DNA of 64,000 nucleotides, from the NCBI RefSeq assembly GCF_013343715.1, contig NZ_JABUNR010000005.1, positions 62,001 through 126,000 of the forward strand. The letters are read 5' to 3'. Shown here piece by piece: positions 8,529 through 17,198 of the stretch. The position numbers and the translations under genes are program-made. The number at the start of each line of letters is the position of its first letter. Positions within the stretch are counted from its first letter, which is position 1. This DNA comes from Mesobacillus harenae. Lineage in GTDB: Bacteria; Bacillota; Bacilli; Bacillales; Cytobacillaceae. The notes beneath the pieces were generated by a model. That model was not told the origin of the DNA. It worked only from the letters and a program-made list of their open reading frames with translations, and made no database searches.

Positions 8529-8957
8529 TCACGTTATCTCAATTTCGATCCATCTAGTTACTTCTCTAAACACTTTTTTTTCTTTGTAAGAAGTTCTATA
8601 TCCAAAAAAGTGACGGAGTCTAAGGTTTTCAAAGCCTTCAAGCTGATTCACTACTGTTTCAATTCTTCTTTTTTCGTCAGGAGTAGCTATTACGCTAGTC
8701 GTTTTTCTCGATAGAACAATGGTGATTTTTCCTTTAGCCAAATCAGATTGTGAAATCCCTCTTCTAGCCACTATGTTTAACTTTTTATTCACTTCCCACA
8801 GAAATAAACCATCAACTGTTTGAAATGTATGTATTACTTGTTTAAGAGATTCCTTTTTTAGTTCTATAAAATTAATTACTTGTTCGATTTTTCGTTCCTT
8901 CAAATCTTTGACCGAAGGGACTTGCTTTCGCCAGCCTTGGATTCTTTCTAACAGCAT
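8529..8957 (-). CDS. Unrecognised 142-residue protein
   Basis: A soluble, basic protein with no family I recognise. The ATG at 8957 is preferred over an in-frame TTG at 8972, since TTGGAGG sits eight bases before the ATG. The first half is rich in Lys and Glu and likely helical (KDLKERKIEQ, ELKKESLKQ); the second half has alternating hydrophobic and polar residues suggesting beta strands (KITIVLSRKT, RWIEIEIT at the end). There is no signal peptide or membrane helix. A good ribosome binding site and its own terminator argue that it is a real single-gene unit. No functional clue comes from the neighbours. Confidence 0.65.
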   Translation of the reverse strand: MLLERIQGWRKQVPSVKDLKERKIEQVINFIELKKESLKQVIHTFQTVDGLFLWEVNKKLNIVARRGISQSDLAKGKITIVLSRKTTSVIATPDEKRRIETVVNQLEGFENLRLRHFFGYRTSYKEKKVFREVTRWIEIEIT

Positions 8958-9050
8958 TTTGTAAGCCTCCAATTTCCCTGATGTTTCTGTTGCCTTTATA
9001 CTATTCGAAGCTTTTCACTTTTTTGGGGGGATTGATAAAGAAAAATCCCT

Positions 9051-9124
9051 GTTAAACTTGGATGTTAATTTCAGCTACAGCCGCACTCTACCTAAAACTT
9101 AGAACTTTTATGGTTTCCTAAACA
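9051..9124. repeat. Degenerate intergenic repeat with a shared 21-bp tail
   Basis: It starts TGTTAAACTTGGATGTTAAT, similar to the copy at 4927. It ends with ACTTTTATGGTTTCCTAAAC at 9104, a motif found again at 39188 with one base changed. Confidence 0.4.
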
Positions 9125-9126
9125 GC

Positions 9127-9155
9127 AAAAAAAGAAGCTGAAAACAGCTTCTTTT
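9127..9155 (-). terminator. Terminator of the SGNH hydrolase gene
   Basis: GAAGCTG-AAAA-CAGCTTC stem; the minus-strand transcript continues into a run of seven T. It lies just after the stop at 9164. Confidence 0.85.
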
Positions 9156-9163
9156 CGAAAAGT

Positions 9164-10096
9164 TTATCTTTCCAATGGCAATCCAAGCGCTGCATTGTTT
9201 ACAATTCTGTCACCAATCAGTTTGTAGCCCTGCTCATTGGGATGGAAGAAATCACCTGCAAGCAAGCTTCCGGTATTTGCTTCAAATAAGTCCTGGATTG
9301 GGATAAAACTCGTGTTTTCATATTTGCTTAAAACTCTCTGAGAAGACTCATTCCAACTGTCAATGATTTGATTTGATTCATTAATGCCAGGAAATGCTTC
9401 AAAGAAAGGATTAAACAGGCCTACATAATAAATTTGCGAATCAGGATTAAGCTCCCGTACTGTCTGCAAGATCTTGTCTAAATTTTCGGTATAAACCTTT
9501 TCCTGTTTGTGAAACAGCTCCATTTCAAGATTCAGGAAATGATTTTTAACGATTTTAAAGACGTCATTTCCGCCGATGGTCATTAAGATAACATCGGCTC
9601 CTTCGACTGCACCTCTAACGGCAGGGTCTTTAAGCCTCTTTAGCATATCTGATGTATCATGACCCTTTTTCCCATAATTATAAAGCTGGACAGTTGGATC
9701 CTCTACTTCAAGATGGGAACGAAAATGCCCAATATACCCGAGCTTAGTAACATCGCCGACACCTACGGTAAGGCTGTCTCCTAGACCGACAATATTCAAG
9801 TGATCTTCATTTAAAATCAGTTTTCCATTTTCCTGTGTAATCCTGTTTGGTACTGCGATCTGCTGTTTTAATGCTACAGTCCCCTCAGTCTTTTCAGCTG
9901 GTTTGGACTTTTTTACAGTGCTAAGCACTTCCTTTTCATGTTTCACCAAGTCAGGTTTAGCAGCTTCAAGCTGAACCGTAAGCATATCATCTGGCAGTTC
10001 ATTGGTTTTGAGAAAATTTGAATGGAACAGTGCAAATCCTGTTATTCCAAGGACTAGCACCAAAGAAATGAGTGTGGCTAGAGGTTTATTTTTCAA
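9164..10096 (-). CDS. Membrane-anchored SGNH/GDSL-family hydrolase (YpmR-like)
   Basis: About 310 residues, starting at a TTG preceded by AAAGGACG; an upstream in-frame GTG at 10141 lacks a good ribosome binding site. After a short basic N-terminus there is one hydrophobic segment (LATLISLVLVLGITGFALF), a signal anchor or signal peptide. The catalytic domain has block I GLGDSLTVGVGD (nucleophile Ser), block II with a Gly in YGKKGHD, block III MTIGGNDVF, and block V DFFHPNEQG with Asp and His of the triad. These hydrolases act on esters, lipids or acetylated sugars outside the membrane; the substrate is unknown. A second family member lies at 18812. Confidence 0.87.
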   Translation of the reverse strand: MKNKPLATLISLVLVLGITGFALFHSNFLKTNELPDDMLTVQLEAAKPDLVKHEKEVLSTVKKSKPAEKTEGTVALKQQIAVPNRITQENGKLILNEDHLNIVGLGDSLTVGVGDVTKLGYIGHFRSHLEVEDPTVQLYNYGKKGHDTSDMLKRLKDPAVRGAVEGADVILMTIGGNDVFKIVKNHFLNLEMELFHKQEKVYTENLDKILQTVRELNPDSQIYYVGLFNPFFEAFPGINESNQIIDSWNESSQRVLSKYENTSFIPIQDLFEANTGSLLAGDFFHPNEQGYKLIGDRIVNNAALGLPLER

Positions 10097-10141
10097 AATG
10101 GCATCACGTCCTTTTTGCGGGTGTTTACAATAGGTGTTCAC

Positions 10142-10448
10142 GGGATGGATGACCGTATAAGATAAGGTTATGTTACTAATCTTTTCATACTTCCATTATA
10201 TCAAAATAGTTAAAATTTTAGGAGATTTATATTCTATAATTAGCGTATTAATTTAATTTTTTATGGAACATTGTCCAATTATTTCCTTAATTAAAATATA
10301 TGAAGAAATGTTAAAATTGCTACGTTCATTTCTGGATATTTTCAAAAAAAGACTTCCTAAAAACAGACCTGATTACCTTTTCCCAGAATTACAACTGTCT
10401 AAACATATTGAGCATACCCCCTATTAAATTCAAACCTCACATAAAGAC
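10142..10448. other. Intergenic region
   Basis: AT-rich spacer between two minus-strand genes. It must hold the promoter of the SGNH hydrolase gene. No operator or RNA element was recognised. Confidence 0.35.
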
Positions 10449-10488
10449 AAAAAGCATGCCCTATTTGACTATAGTCAAATAGGCATGC
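10449..10488 (-). terminator. Long near-perfect terminator hairpin
   Basis: GCATGCCCTATTTGAC and GTCAAATAGGCATGC pair with a TATA loop and one unpaired C; the minus strand continues TTTTTGTCTTT. It directly follows the LSm-like gene. Confidence 0.85.
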
Positions 10489-10494
10489 TCCATC

Positions 10495-10866
10495 TCAATA
10501 AAACGGGAATGGAAGAATGAAGGGAAACACAAATTGAACATAAGGAAACCGGCGTCTCCGATATCGGCGGTACCTCCGCCGCCCGCCGCCATAACCGCCT
10601 GGGACTCCGTAGCCACCTCCAGGAACACCATATCCTCCGTAGCCTCCGTACTGGCGGCTTTCATCTTCTTCAACTACTTCAGGAACGAGCATGATAACGC
10701 CGTCTTCATCTGCATTTTGAATAATACCTTCCATTTGTGAACCATCTCTCATTTGTGCAAGCACATGATAGTTCATATACTTGTTACAGACGCTTTGGAC
10801 ATTTCGAAGATTCTCACCTTCCTGACTCCAGCCCTGTAGCGCATGTGAATTATTATAATAATACAT
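10495..10866 (-). CDS. LSm-like small domain with Gly/Tyr/Arg-rich tail
   Basis: A 123-residue protein in three parts. Residues 20-65 (YMNYHVLAQMRDGSQMEGII, then a DGVIMLVPE strand) have the strand-turn-strand pattern of LSm/Hfq-like or small SH3-like barrels. Residues ~72-95 are Gly/Tyr-rich (repeated GGYG and VPGG). Residues 94-107 are strongly basic (GGGRRRYRRYRRRR), followed by an aromatic, proline-rich hydrophobic end (FPFILPFPFY). Similar unnamed proteins occur in other Bacillus, as far as I recall, usually annotated hypothetical. The basic tail suggests nucleic acid or surface binding and the Gly/Tyr stretch recalls coat proteins; neither is proven. Its ATG follows GGAGGGATTAAG. Confidence 0.7.
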   Translation of the reverse strand: MYYYNNSHALQGWSQEGENLRNVQSVCNKYMNYHVLAQMRDGSQMEGIIQNADEDGVIMLVPEVVEEDESRQYGGYGGYGVPGGGYGVPGGYGGGRRRYRRYRRRRFPYVQFVFPFILPFPFY

Positions 10867-11017
10867 CTTAATCCCTCCTTTGCCTTAGCAGGATATTCAC
10901 CCAGATAGCAAAGTGACACTTTCTCGTGCACCAAAATAATTAGCCTTCCTTTCTTTTACTGCATAGTTCCAGTGCAGTTTGAAAAAACTAACTAAAAGCA
11001 ATATGGAGGATTTCCAA

Positions 11018-12022
11018 ATGACAAACGATCATTTAATGAAATTAACTTCCAGTGAAGCAAGTTTCTTATGGGTAAGTTATATGAAAGATTCCATGAGTAT
11101 ATGTATTTTTCAGCATTTCTTAACCCACATTGAAGATGAAGAGATTAAATCACTCCTGTCCCTGTCGATGAGCTATTCACTGGAACATGTTCAGGAAATT
11201 CAGCACACGTTAGAGCTGGAGAATATTCCGGTTCCCGATGGCTTCAATGAACACGATGTAAAACTCAATTCCCCGCGTCTATACACGGATCCATTTTATT
11301 TACGGTTCCTAGAACAGTTTGGAAAGAATGGACTCAAATCTTACTCCCTTGCCTTGTCCAACTCTTACCGGGACGATGTTAGGGGATTTTTCAGTAAATG
11401 TATTAATCAGACTTCAAACTTATTTAATCAGGCAGTGCAGCTCATGCTTGAAAAAGGAATGACAATGCTCCCTCTGCTCTCGGAAGCACCGGAAAAAGTA
11501 CAATATGTAATAAAGCAAGGCTTTCTTGCAGGATGGTTCGGAAGCAAGCACAGTTTAACGGCTTTGGAGGTTGCGGCACTGCATCAAAATGCGCAAGCTA
11601 ATGCTGTTGGGAAAGCTTTATTTACCGGTTTTACCCAAACAGCAGAAACAAAAGATGCTCGTGATTATTTCAAAAGAGGTTTGGAGATTGCAGTAAAACA
11701 TATAGATATCTTTCATAACATCCTCTCACAGGAAAACCTGCCCTTCTCTGATATCAAGGACAATCAAGTAACAGCCTCCACAACCCAAATATTTTCTGAT
11801 AAATTAGCAATGTACTGCATCGCAGTACTGAATGAAAATGGAATGCGGAATTATGGAACTGCCTTCTCACTGTGCCAGAGAAGAGACTTAACTAACTCAT
11901 TTAACCGCCTGGCTTTAGAAAGCAGCCTTTATGCTGAAGATGGTTTACACCTGCAAATTAAGCATAACTGGGTGGAACACCAACCCATGCCTTCTTCGGA
12001 TGGAAAGTCTATACTTCCGTGA
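11018..12022 (+). CDS. DUF3231 family protein (two ferritin-like repeats)
   Basis: A 334-residue helical protein. The ATG at 11018 has GGAGGA at the right distance, whereas the TTG at 10979 does not. It consists of two related ~165-residue halves, each beginning with a helix of the type LTSSEASFLWVSYMKDSM / LTALEVAALHQNAQANAV and containing histidines followed by VQEIQHTLE or HIDIFHNILS. DUF3231 proteins are common in spore-forming Bacillaceae, have a ferritin-like helical look, and are related in style to the CotF group; their role is unknown and often presumed spore-associated. It ends at a strong hairpin. Confidence 0.82.
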   Translation: MTNDHLMKLTSSEASFLWVSYMKDSMSICIFQHFLTHIEDEEIKSLLSLSMSYSLEHVQEIQHTLELENIPVPDGFNEHDVKLNSPRLYTDPFYLRFLEQFGKNGLKSYSLALSNSYRDDVRGFFSKCINQTSNLFNQAVQLMLEKGMTMLPLLSEAPEKVQYVIKQGFLAGWFGSKHSLTALEVAALHQNAQANAVGKALFTGFTQTAETKDARDYFKRGLEIAVKHIDIFHNILSQENLPFSDIKDNQVTASTTQIFSDKLAMYCIAVLNENGMRNYGTAFSLCQRRDLTNSFNRLALESSLYAEDGLHLQIKHNWVEHQPMPSSDGKSILP

Positions 12023-12034
12023 GACACCTAAATT

Positions 12035-12081
12035 GCAACAGCCTAAGCCCATCGATTCCTCCGATGAGCTTAGGCTGTTGC
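12035..12081 (+). terminator. Strong hairpin downstream of the DUF3231 gene
   Basis: GCAACAGCCTAAGC pairs with GCTTAGGCTGTTGC, with CATCG/CGATG extending the stem. No T-run follows on the plus strand, so it may be a stabilising hairpin or a terminator shared with the facing small gene. Confidence 0.65.
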
Positions 12082-12097
12082 AACCTTCAAAATACAA

Positions 12098-12235
12098 CTA
12101 GTTGTTTGGAACTTCTTCGTTATTTTCTTTCTTCTTGCTGAATCTTAGATCTGAGTTCGCCGTTTCTGTCTTAAGGTCTGTTAAATATAGGCCTAATTCC
12201 TGTTTCAGTTCCTCTTCTGACTTTTCAACATACAA
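12098..12235 (-). CDS. Small 45-residue protein of unknown function
   Basis: Reads TTG at 12233-12235 to TAG at 12098-12100. The start is supported by a very strong AGGAGGTGAT about nine bases upstream. The peptide begins YVEKSEEELKQELGLYLTDL, an acidic amphipathic helix, and ends with a charged tail rich in Lys, Glu and Asn. It faces the DUF3231 gene and could use the hairpin at 12035 as terminator. I do not recognise the family. Confidence 0.6.
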   Translation of the reverse strand: MYVEKSEEELKQELGLYLTDLKTETANSDLRFSKKKENNEEVPNN

Positions 12236-12353
12236 TCTGCAATCACCTCCTGTAATTTATCTTGTCATTAATTCGAATTACTTATCCTTTACCCTTAATA
12301 TCTTTGAAAATTCATAATCTTTTCAGACCCGTTTTCCCTATGAATTATACAAA

Positions 12354-12385
12354 CAAAAAAAACCAGGGTTTTCCCCCCGGCCAGT
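12354..12385 (-). terminator. Possible terminator of the DUF898 gene
   Basis: The minus strand reads CCGGGGGGAAAACCCTGG followed by a run of T. The stem is short and imperfect, but it lies right behind the DUF898 gene. Confidence 0.45.
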
Positions 12386-12422
12386 AGTGAATGCGTGGAT
12401 CGTACTTTATTTAATACCACAT

Positions 12423-12776
12423 TTAATCGATAAAAAGTGTATGGCGGGTTTTCCATCTTTCCAGAGCGAGAAAAACCCAAAAGCTATACACCCCAAAGGT
12501 AATTATACAGAGGATCCACCATTTTACCCAGTTGCCAAATAACCCAAGTGCCGAACCAGTAAACTTTAGACGCCTGCCTTCAATTACCGTATGCTTTGCT
12601 TTCCAACCGTAAATCATGGTAAATGCCCAGGGGAAAAACAGACCAAAACTAAAAATTGTAACCAATACTCCTAGTACGGTCCAAGTAATAAATTGCAAAA
12701 GCCCTCCATCAAAATAAGACTTTGTTTCCATCTGCATAATAGGAATTCCCTCATTAATAATTGCTCTGGTATTCAT
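12423..12776 (-). CDS. DUF898 family membrane protein
   Basis: About 117 residues from ATG 12776, or 104 from ATG 12737, which has GAGGG ten bases upstream; both are plausible. YFDGGLLQF begins the conserved part, followed by a hydrophobic helix, a FFPWAFTMIYGWKAKHTVIEG segment, and a second helix ending in a KTRHTLFI motif. The FDG..L, W..KHT..EGR and TRH pattern is characteristic of DUF898/YjgN-type integral membrane proteins, which are usually longer and have several repeats; this is a single-repeat form. Function unknown. Confidence 0.7.
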   Translation of the reverse strand: MNTRAIINEGIPIMQMETKSYFDGGLLQFITWTVLGVLVTIFSFGLFFPWAFTMIYGWKAKHTVIEGRRLKFTGSALGLFGNWVKWWILCIITFGVYSFWVFLALERWKTRHTLFID

Positions 12777-12815
12777 TGATTCACACCCACTCGGTTTTTT
12801 TACGATAATATTCAA

Positions 12816-13195
12816 TGAAAAAGGCCATTCCCCTTTATTTTTTTCATAAAATTATACTTTAGTACTAATCGATTACATAAAAGGATATAGTCCTAATTTT
12901 TACCGAATTCTTACCTAGTCCATGCACTCTATCTGGAAGGTTCATTCAATGAAAAACACACTGATTTATGTTGCTTAACTAGTATTTTTAAGATTTCTTG
13001 AGATTCTTCCTTCTTCCTCAGATTTCTTCTTTCCTCTAGCTTATATATGCCAGACAATTTTTTGATAAAGGATTGAGTTTGGGTCATTTAAATTGAGGCC
13101 GAGATCTATTGGGCCTAGTACCCTGACCCTATCAAACTATCTAATTAATACAAATTGCTAGTCTAGAACTCTCTCTTTATTCATATTAATAGAGA
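12816..13195. other. Intergenic region upstream of the DASS transporter
   Basis: AT-rich with pyrimidine-rich stretches near 13000-13030. No binding site, structured RNA or small gene was recognised. Confidence 0.35.
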
Positions 13196-13206
13196 AAAAG
13201 GAGAAA

Positions 13207-14640
13207 ATGATGGCCTTTTTAAACATCTATACGCAATCTAAATTTATTGGTTTATTGCTGGGTCCGCTTGGATTTTACCTTATTTTAATGCTGATGGACG
13301 GCGTTGAGAAAGAGCCAAGAGCAGTTCTTGCCACTACTGTCTGGGTTTCAGTATGGTGGATAAGTGAGGCGCTGCCAATCCCGGCCACGTCACTTCTTCC
13401 GCTGATTTTACTGCCGGTTTCAGGAGGGCTCGACAGTGATTCAACTGCTTCTGCCTATGCAAATCCTGTAGTGTTTATGTATATGGGCGGCTTTATTATT
13501 GCCATTGCTATTGAAAAATGGAAATTTCACAAACGGATTGCTTTGTCGATCCTGTGTGTAATAGGCACGCGAAGCAACCGGATTATCCTTGGTGTGTTAT
13601 TGGCAACCTCGTTTATGTCAATGTGGATTAACAACACGGCTACCACCCTTATGATGCTTCCGATTGCCCTGGCACTTATAAAGCAGATTGATGAGGAAGA
13701 ATTGATGGATGCAGAAAACCTTGATAGTTTTAGGAAAGGATTATTACTTACAATCGCTTACTCAGCTACGATTGGCGGACTTGCAACACTCATTGGATCA
13801 ATACCCAATGCTGTCTTTGCGGCAATTGCTTCTAAATTGCTCAACAGAACTATTACGTTTACAGACTGGCTTATGTTTGGGCTCCCCCTGTCGCTTTTAT
13901 TGCTGGTAATTCTTTATTTTTATATGACTAGAGTCCTATTCCCGGTAAAAATCAATACTCCATTAGAATCCGATTTTATCAGGCAAGAACTTCGAGAACT
14001 TGGACCACTCAGTTTAGAAGAAAAACTAGTAGCAATAGTATTTTTGATCACGGCTTCCCTATGGGTCTTCGGCGGATTTTTGCCTGAAAGCATTAATGAT
14101 TCAATGATTGCTATTTTCGGGTCACTCTTACTATTTTTTCTGCCATCTGGAAAAGCATCAGGTGAACGGTTGCTTGAGTGGGAGGATACTGCTCAGCTTC
14201 CTTGGGGCTTATTGCTGTTATTTGGCGGGGGGCTTGCACTGGCATCTGCCTTTAAGGACTCTCGGCTTACTGAATGGATTGGCGAGCAGCTTTCGCTGTT
14301 AAATAATTTCCCTTATTTTATTTTGATCGTTCTTTTAGGTGCAATCATTCTGTTTTTAACAGAAATTATGTCAAATACTGCCGTTTCCAACATGGTCATT
14401 CCGATTACGGTTGGGCTCTCTGCTGCCTTAGGAATCGAAGCTTATGGGCTGATGGCTACTGCTGCATTAGCTTCCTCCTGCGCATTTATGCTGCCGATTT
14501 CAACCGCACCAAATGCTATCATATTTAGCTCGGATTACATCAACATGAGTGATATGATCAAAGCAGGCTTTTGGCTCAATATTATTTCTCTTATAGTCAT
14601 TACCCTGCTAATTTATTACTGGCTTCCAATTATTTTTTAA
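13207..14640 (+). CDS. DASS (SLC13) family sodium:dicarboxylate/sulfate-type symporter
   Basis: A 477-residue inner-membrane transporter with the two inverted halves typical of the divalent anion:sodium symporter family. The first re-entrant loop carries WINNTATT and the second carries MSNTAVSNM, the SNT-type motifs that bind sodium and the carboxylate; the C-terminal half continues with LPISTAPNA, another family landmark. WWISEALPIPATSLLP near residue 50 is also typical. Likely substrates are succinate, malate or fumarate, but sulfate or other dianions cannot be excluded. Its two ATG codons are preceded by AAAAAGGAG. It is convergent with a KinB-like kinase. Confidence 0.9.
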   Translation: MMAFLNIYTQSKFIGLLLGPLGFYLILMLMDGVEKEPRAVLATTVWVSVWWISEALPIPATSLLPLILLPVSGGLDSDSTASAYANPVVFMYMGGFIIAIAIEKWKFHKRIALSILCVIGTRSNRIILGVLLATSFMSMWINNTATTLMMLPIALALIKQIDEEELMDAENLDSFRKGLLLTIAYSATIGGLATLIGSIPNAVFAAIASKLLNRTITFTDWLMFGLPLSLLLLVILYFYMTRVLFPVKINTPLESDFIRQELRELGPLSLEEKLVAIVFLITASLWVFGGFLPESINDSMIAIFGSLLLFFLPSGKASGERLLEWEDTAQLPWGLLLLFGGGLALASAFKDSRLTEWIGEQLSLLNNFPYFILIVLLGAIILFLTEIMSNTAVSNMVIPITVGLSAALGIEAYGLMATAALASSCAFMLPISTAPNAIIFSSDYINMSDMIKAGFWLNIISLIVITLLIYYWLPIIF

Positions 14641-14787
14641 TTTCCAAGTGAAAGTCTCATGATTCGGACAGCTTAAGCAGGATATGGGCTCCCGCGAGTC
14701 CGAATGCTTGGCTGATTCGGACGACTGCCGTGATTCCATTATAAGGAAAGGTAAATTCAAATACGTTGTTGCATTGCAAAACGACAT

Positions 14788-14819
14788 AAAAAAAGACAGA
14801 TCGAGTGATCAGTCCTTTT
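14788..14819 (-). terminator. Possible terminator of the KinB-like gene
   Basis: An imperfect stem (GGACTGATC with GATCTGTC) is followed on the minus strand by TTTTTTT. It lies just past the stop at 14827. Confidence 0.55.
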
Positions 14820-14826
14820 ACGATTA

Positions 14827-16086
14827 CTATGTGATAGCAGGGAATGTGAGTGTAATTGAAGTGCCAACCTTGTATTCACTGGTAACCTTTACTGTTCCTC
14901 TCATGCTGTCGACAATTCGAAAGACAACCATCATCCCCAATCCTGTCCCTTTCTGTTCTTTTAATGAGAAATACGGTTCACCAAGCCGAGCAATGTGCTG
15001 TGGACTCATACCAATTCCTGTATCCGTGATGCGAATATTAACTTTTCCTTCTGCCTCCGAGGTTACTATCGATATAACTCCTCCGCTAGGCATCGCTTCT
15101 ATCGAATTTTTGCCAATATTGATTAAAACTTGCTGAAACTTATGGGGATCTCCGTGAATCCTGCTATTATGAAGCAATAAGCTTTCCAACTCCACACCCT
15201 GCTTTAAGGCCAGCGGACTGAGGATTTCTACACACTTTTTGATTTCGGATTCTAAACACATGGCGGTTTCTTCTTCTGAATGAGGCTTTGCAAAGGTGAG
15301 GTAGTCATCTATAATTCCGGTAGCCCTGCTTGTTTCTTCAATTGCAAAAGATGCGTAAGCTTTACTTTCTTCTGATGTTTTGGGATTTTCATGTATCAGC
15401 TGTAAAAAACCTTTAACAGCAGTCAATGGATTTCTGACCTCATGGCTGATACTTGCGGCCAAGTGGCTGACAATTTCCATTTTTTCAAATTTGATTGATT
15501 CTAGCTGCAAAATATAGGCTGTTCTAAGAACTTCCAATAGATAGGTAACAAAAAAGGCTGATGTAGTTAAGACGAGGGAGTAAATGAAAAAGGAAGAATA
15601 ATCATTAAAGCCGAAAACCAGCGATGGGATCAAAAATCCTATAATTGAATAAACAAAGGCTGACGCCGTAACAACGGTCACCTTAACATGCAAGGGCTTT
15701 TGAAAATAACGGTAAGAAAGCCATATAATGCCGGTAGAGGACAGCAATATGAGCAGGAGTGATACCCAGACGCCGCTTCCCCCAAGCAAAAAGCGGCTGA
15801 CAATAAGAAGGAAGCTAAGAGCTATTGTTACTCGTTTCCCCCCGTACAATCCCGCTAATAGAAATGGTATAAACCTCAAATCATAAATAAATCCGTGGTT
15901 GCCGACTGGTACTGCTAAGAGAAGGCTGATGATAATTAAGAAGGCGGGGACAAGGAACAGCTCAAGTTTTCTATAAGAAATACGCAAAAACCTGGATTTA
16001 TTCAAAAGAAGCATGTTTCCTATTAACACAGTGATTAGAATAGCCAGCAGATTGATAAGCAAACCGGAAAGCAAGCTCAAGAGCAT
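14827..16086 (-). CDS. kinB: KinB-like sporulation sensor histidine kinase
   Basis: 419 residues, close to B. subtilis KinB. The first ~190 residues have about six membrane helices with small loops (5TM/LYT-like sensor), with no large extracellular or PAS domain. The kinase core follows: H-box ASISHEVRNPLTAVKGF, N-box NIGKNSIEAM, G1 DTGIGM and G2 GTGLGM. This layout and the EVRNPLTAVKGFLQL string are typical of KinB-type kinases that feed the Spo0A phosphorelay; no response regulator is adjacent, consistent with a phosphorelay kinase. The partner lipoprotein KapB, encoded next to kinB in B. subtilis, is not seen here. The start has no strong ribosome binding site. Confidence 0.75.
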   Translation of the reverse strand: MLLSLLSGLLINLLAILITVLIGNMLLLNKSRFLRISYRKLELFLVPAFLIIISLLLAVPVGNHGFIYDLRFIPFLLAGLYGGKRVTIALSFLLIVSRFLLGGSGVWVSLLLILLSSTGIIWLSYRYFQKPLHVKVTVVTASAFVYSIIGFLIPSLVFGFNDYSSFFIYSLVLTTSAFFVTYLLEVLRTAYILQLESIKFEKMEIVSHLAASISHEVRNPLTAVKGFLQLIHENPKTSEESKAYASFAIEETSRATGIIDDYLTFAKPHSEEETAMCLESEIKKCVEILSPLALKQGVELESLLLHNSRIHGDPHKFQQVLINIGKNSIEAMPSGGVISIVTSEAEGKVNIRITDTGIGMSPQHIARLGEPYFSLKEQKGTGLGMMVVFRIVDSMRGTVKVTSEYKVGTSITLTFPAIT

Positions 16087-16149
16087 TCCCCATTTTTAAA
16101 AGATTCTTGATCCTATTGTAAGACTCTGGCAGTTTATTTGCAATAATCA

Positions 16150-16187
16150 AAAAGATGCTGAACCAACACTTGCGTTAGCACAGCACC
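16150..16187 (-). terminator. Possible terminator of speD
   Basis: GATGCTG and CAGCACC frame a hairpin with a long loop, followed on the minus strand by TTTTTGA. Moderate support only. Confidence 0.5.
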
Positions 16188-16203
16188 TATAATCAATCTC
16201 TTG

Positions 16204-17022
16204 TTATTGAGGCATATTGATATTTTTACCGTAAAAAATTTCATCCATTTCAATTTGCAGTCGTTCTGTAATTTCGTCTTGTTCTTCCGAATTTAACTTT
16301 GTTTTCGAATAACCAAACAGATAATTGTTTAAATCAAACTCTTTCAGCTTGCATTTGGTATGAAAGATATTTTCTTGATACACATTCACATCAATCATAT
16401 CATAGGAATCTTTGATAACATCTGGAATGTAGTTTTGGATTGAACTAATATCATGGTCGATAAACAGCTTACGTCCATTTTTATCACGTGTAAATCCGCG
16501 AACTCTATAATCGATTGTCATCACATCTGTTTCAAAGGAATGGATCAGGTAGTTCAATGCTTTTAAGGGCGAAATTTCCCCGCAAGTCGCAACATCTATA
16601 TCTGCCCTGAATGTACTAATTCCCTCGGTAGGATGGAATTCAGGATAAGTATGAACGGTAATATGGCTCTTATCAAGCTGCATCACAACATTGTCCGGCA
16701 ATGGCCCTGGTGATTCCTCAAAAGATTCTTCAGTTGGGACCTCAACAACAGGTCCTTCAGATACGAGCATCGTTACACTCGCTCCCTGCGGCACGTAATC
16801 TTGTTTCGCCACATTAAGGAGGTGGGCTCCGATAATATCAGCAACATTTGAAAGTATTTTGGTCAATCGATCAGCGCTGTATTGCTCATCAATGTATTCT
16901 ATATATGCCTCACGCTCTTCTTTTGTCCGTGTATAACATATATCATACATGTTGAAGCTTAATGATTTTGTCAGGTTATTAAACCCGTGTAATTCAATAC
17001 GCTGCTCAGGTGTCAGTTTCAC
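16204..17022 (-). CDS. speD: S-adenosylmethionine decarboxylase, E. coli-type long form
   Basis: A 272-residue pyruvoyl-dependent enzyme that supplies aminopropyl groups for spermidine synthesis. The self-cleavage site is visible as [12 protein letters not shown] with Lys118-Ser119; Ser119 becomes the pyruvoyl group. [16 protein letters not shown], a family landmark containing the catalytic cysteine region, is present. At this length it is the class 1A (Enterobacteria-type) enzyme, not the ~125-residue class 1B SpeD of B. subtilis. The GTG start is preceded by AAGGGGG. No speE or other polyamine gene is adjacent. Confidence 0.95.
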   Translation of the reverse strand: MKLTPEQRIELHGFNNLTKSLSFNMYDICYTRTKEEREAYIEYIDEQYSADRLTKILSNVADIIGAHLLNVAKQDYVPQGASVTMLVSEGPVVEVPTEESFEESPGPLPDNVVMQLDKSHITVHTYPEFHPTEGISTFRADIDVATCGEISPLKALNYLIHSFETDVMTIDYRVRGFTRDKNGRKLFIDHDISSIQNYIPDVIKDSYDMIDVNVYQENIFHTKCKLKEFDLNNYLFGYSKTKLNSEEQDEITERLQIEMDEIFYGKNINMPQ

Positions 17023-17164
17023 AAAAAATCCCCCTTATAGTCTGCGTTACGTTGATTCCCGTAATGCTTGTATACCTTATTCTCCCTAGTTCAAACAATT
17101 ATAGATAAACAAGCGGCTTTTTTCGGTAAATATTTTTATGTTACCCATTTTGATGAATAAAAAA

Positions 17165-17190
17165 ACAGCCATGCAAGAAATGCAGAGCTG
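17165..17190 (-). terminator. Terminator of the mpfA-like gene
   Basis: CAGC-ATGCA and TGCAT-GCTG arms form a hairpin; the minus strand continues with a run of T. Confidence 0.7.
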
Positions 17191-17198
17191 CTATAATT

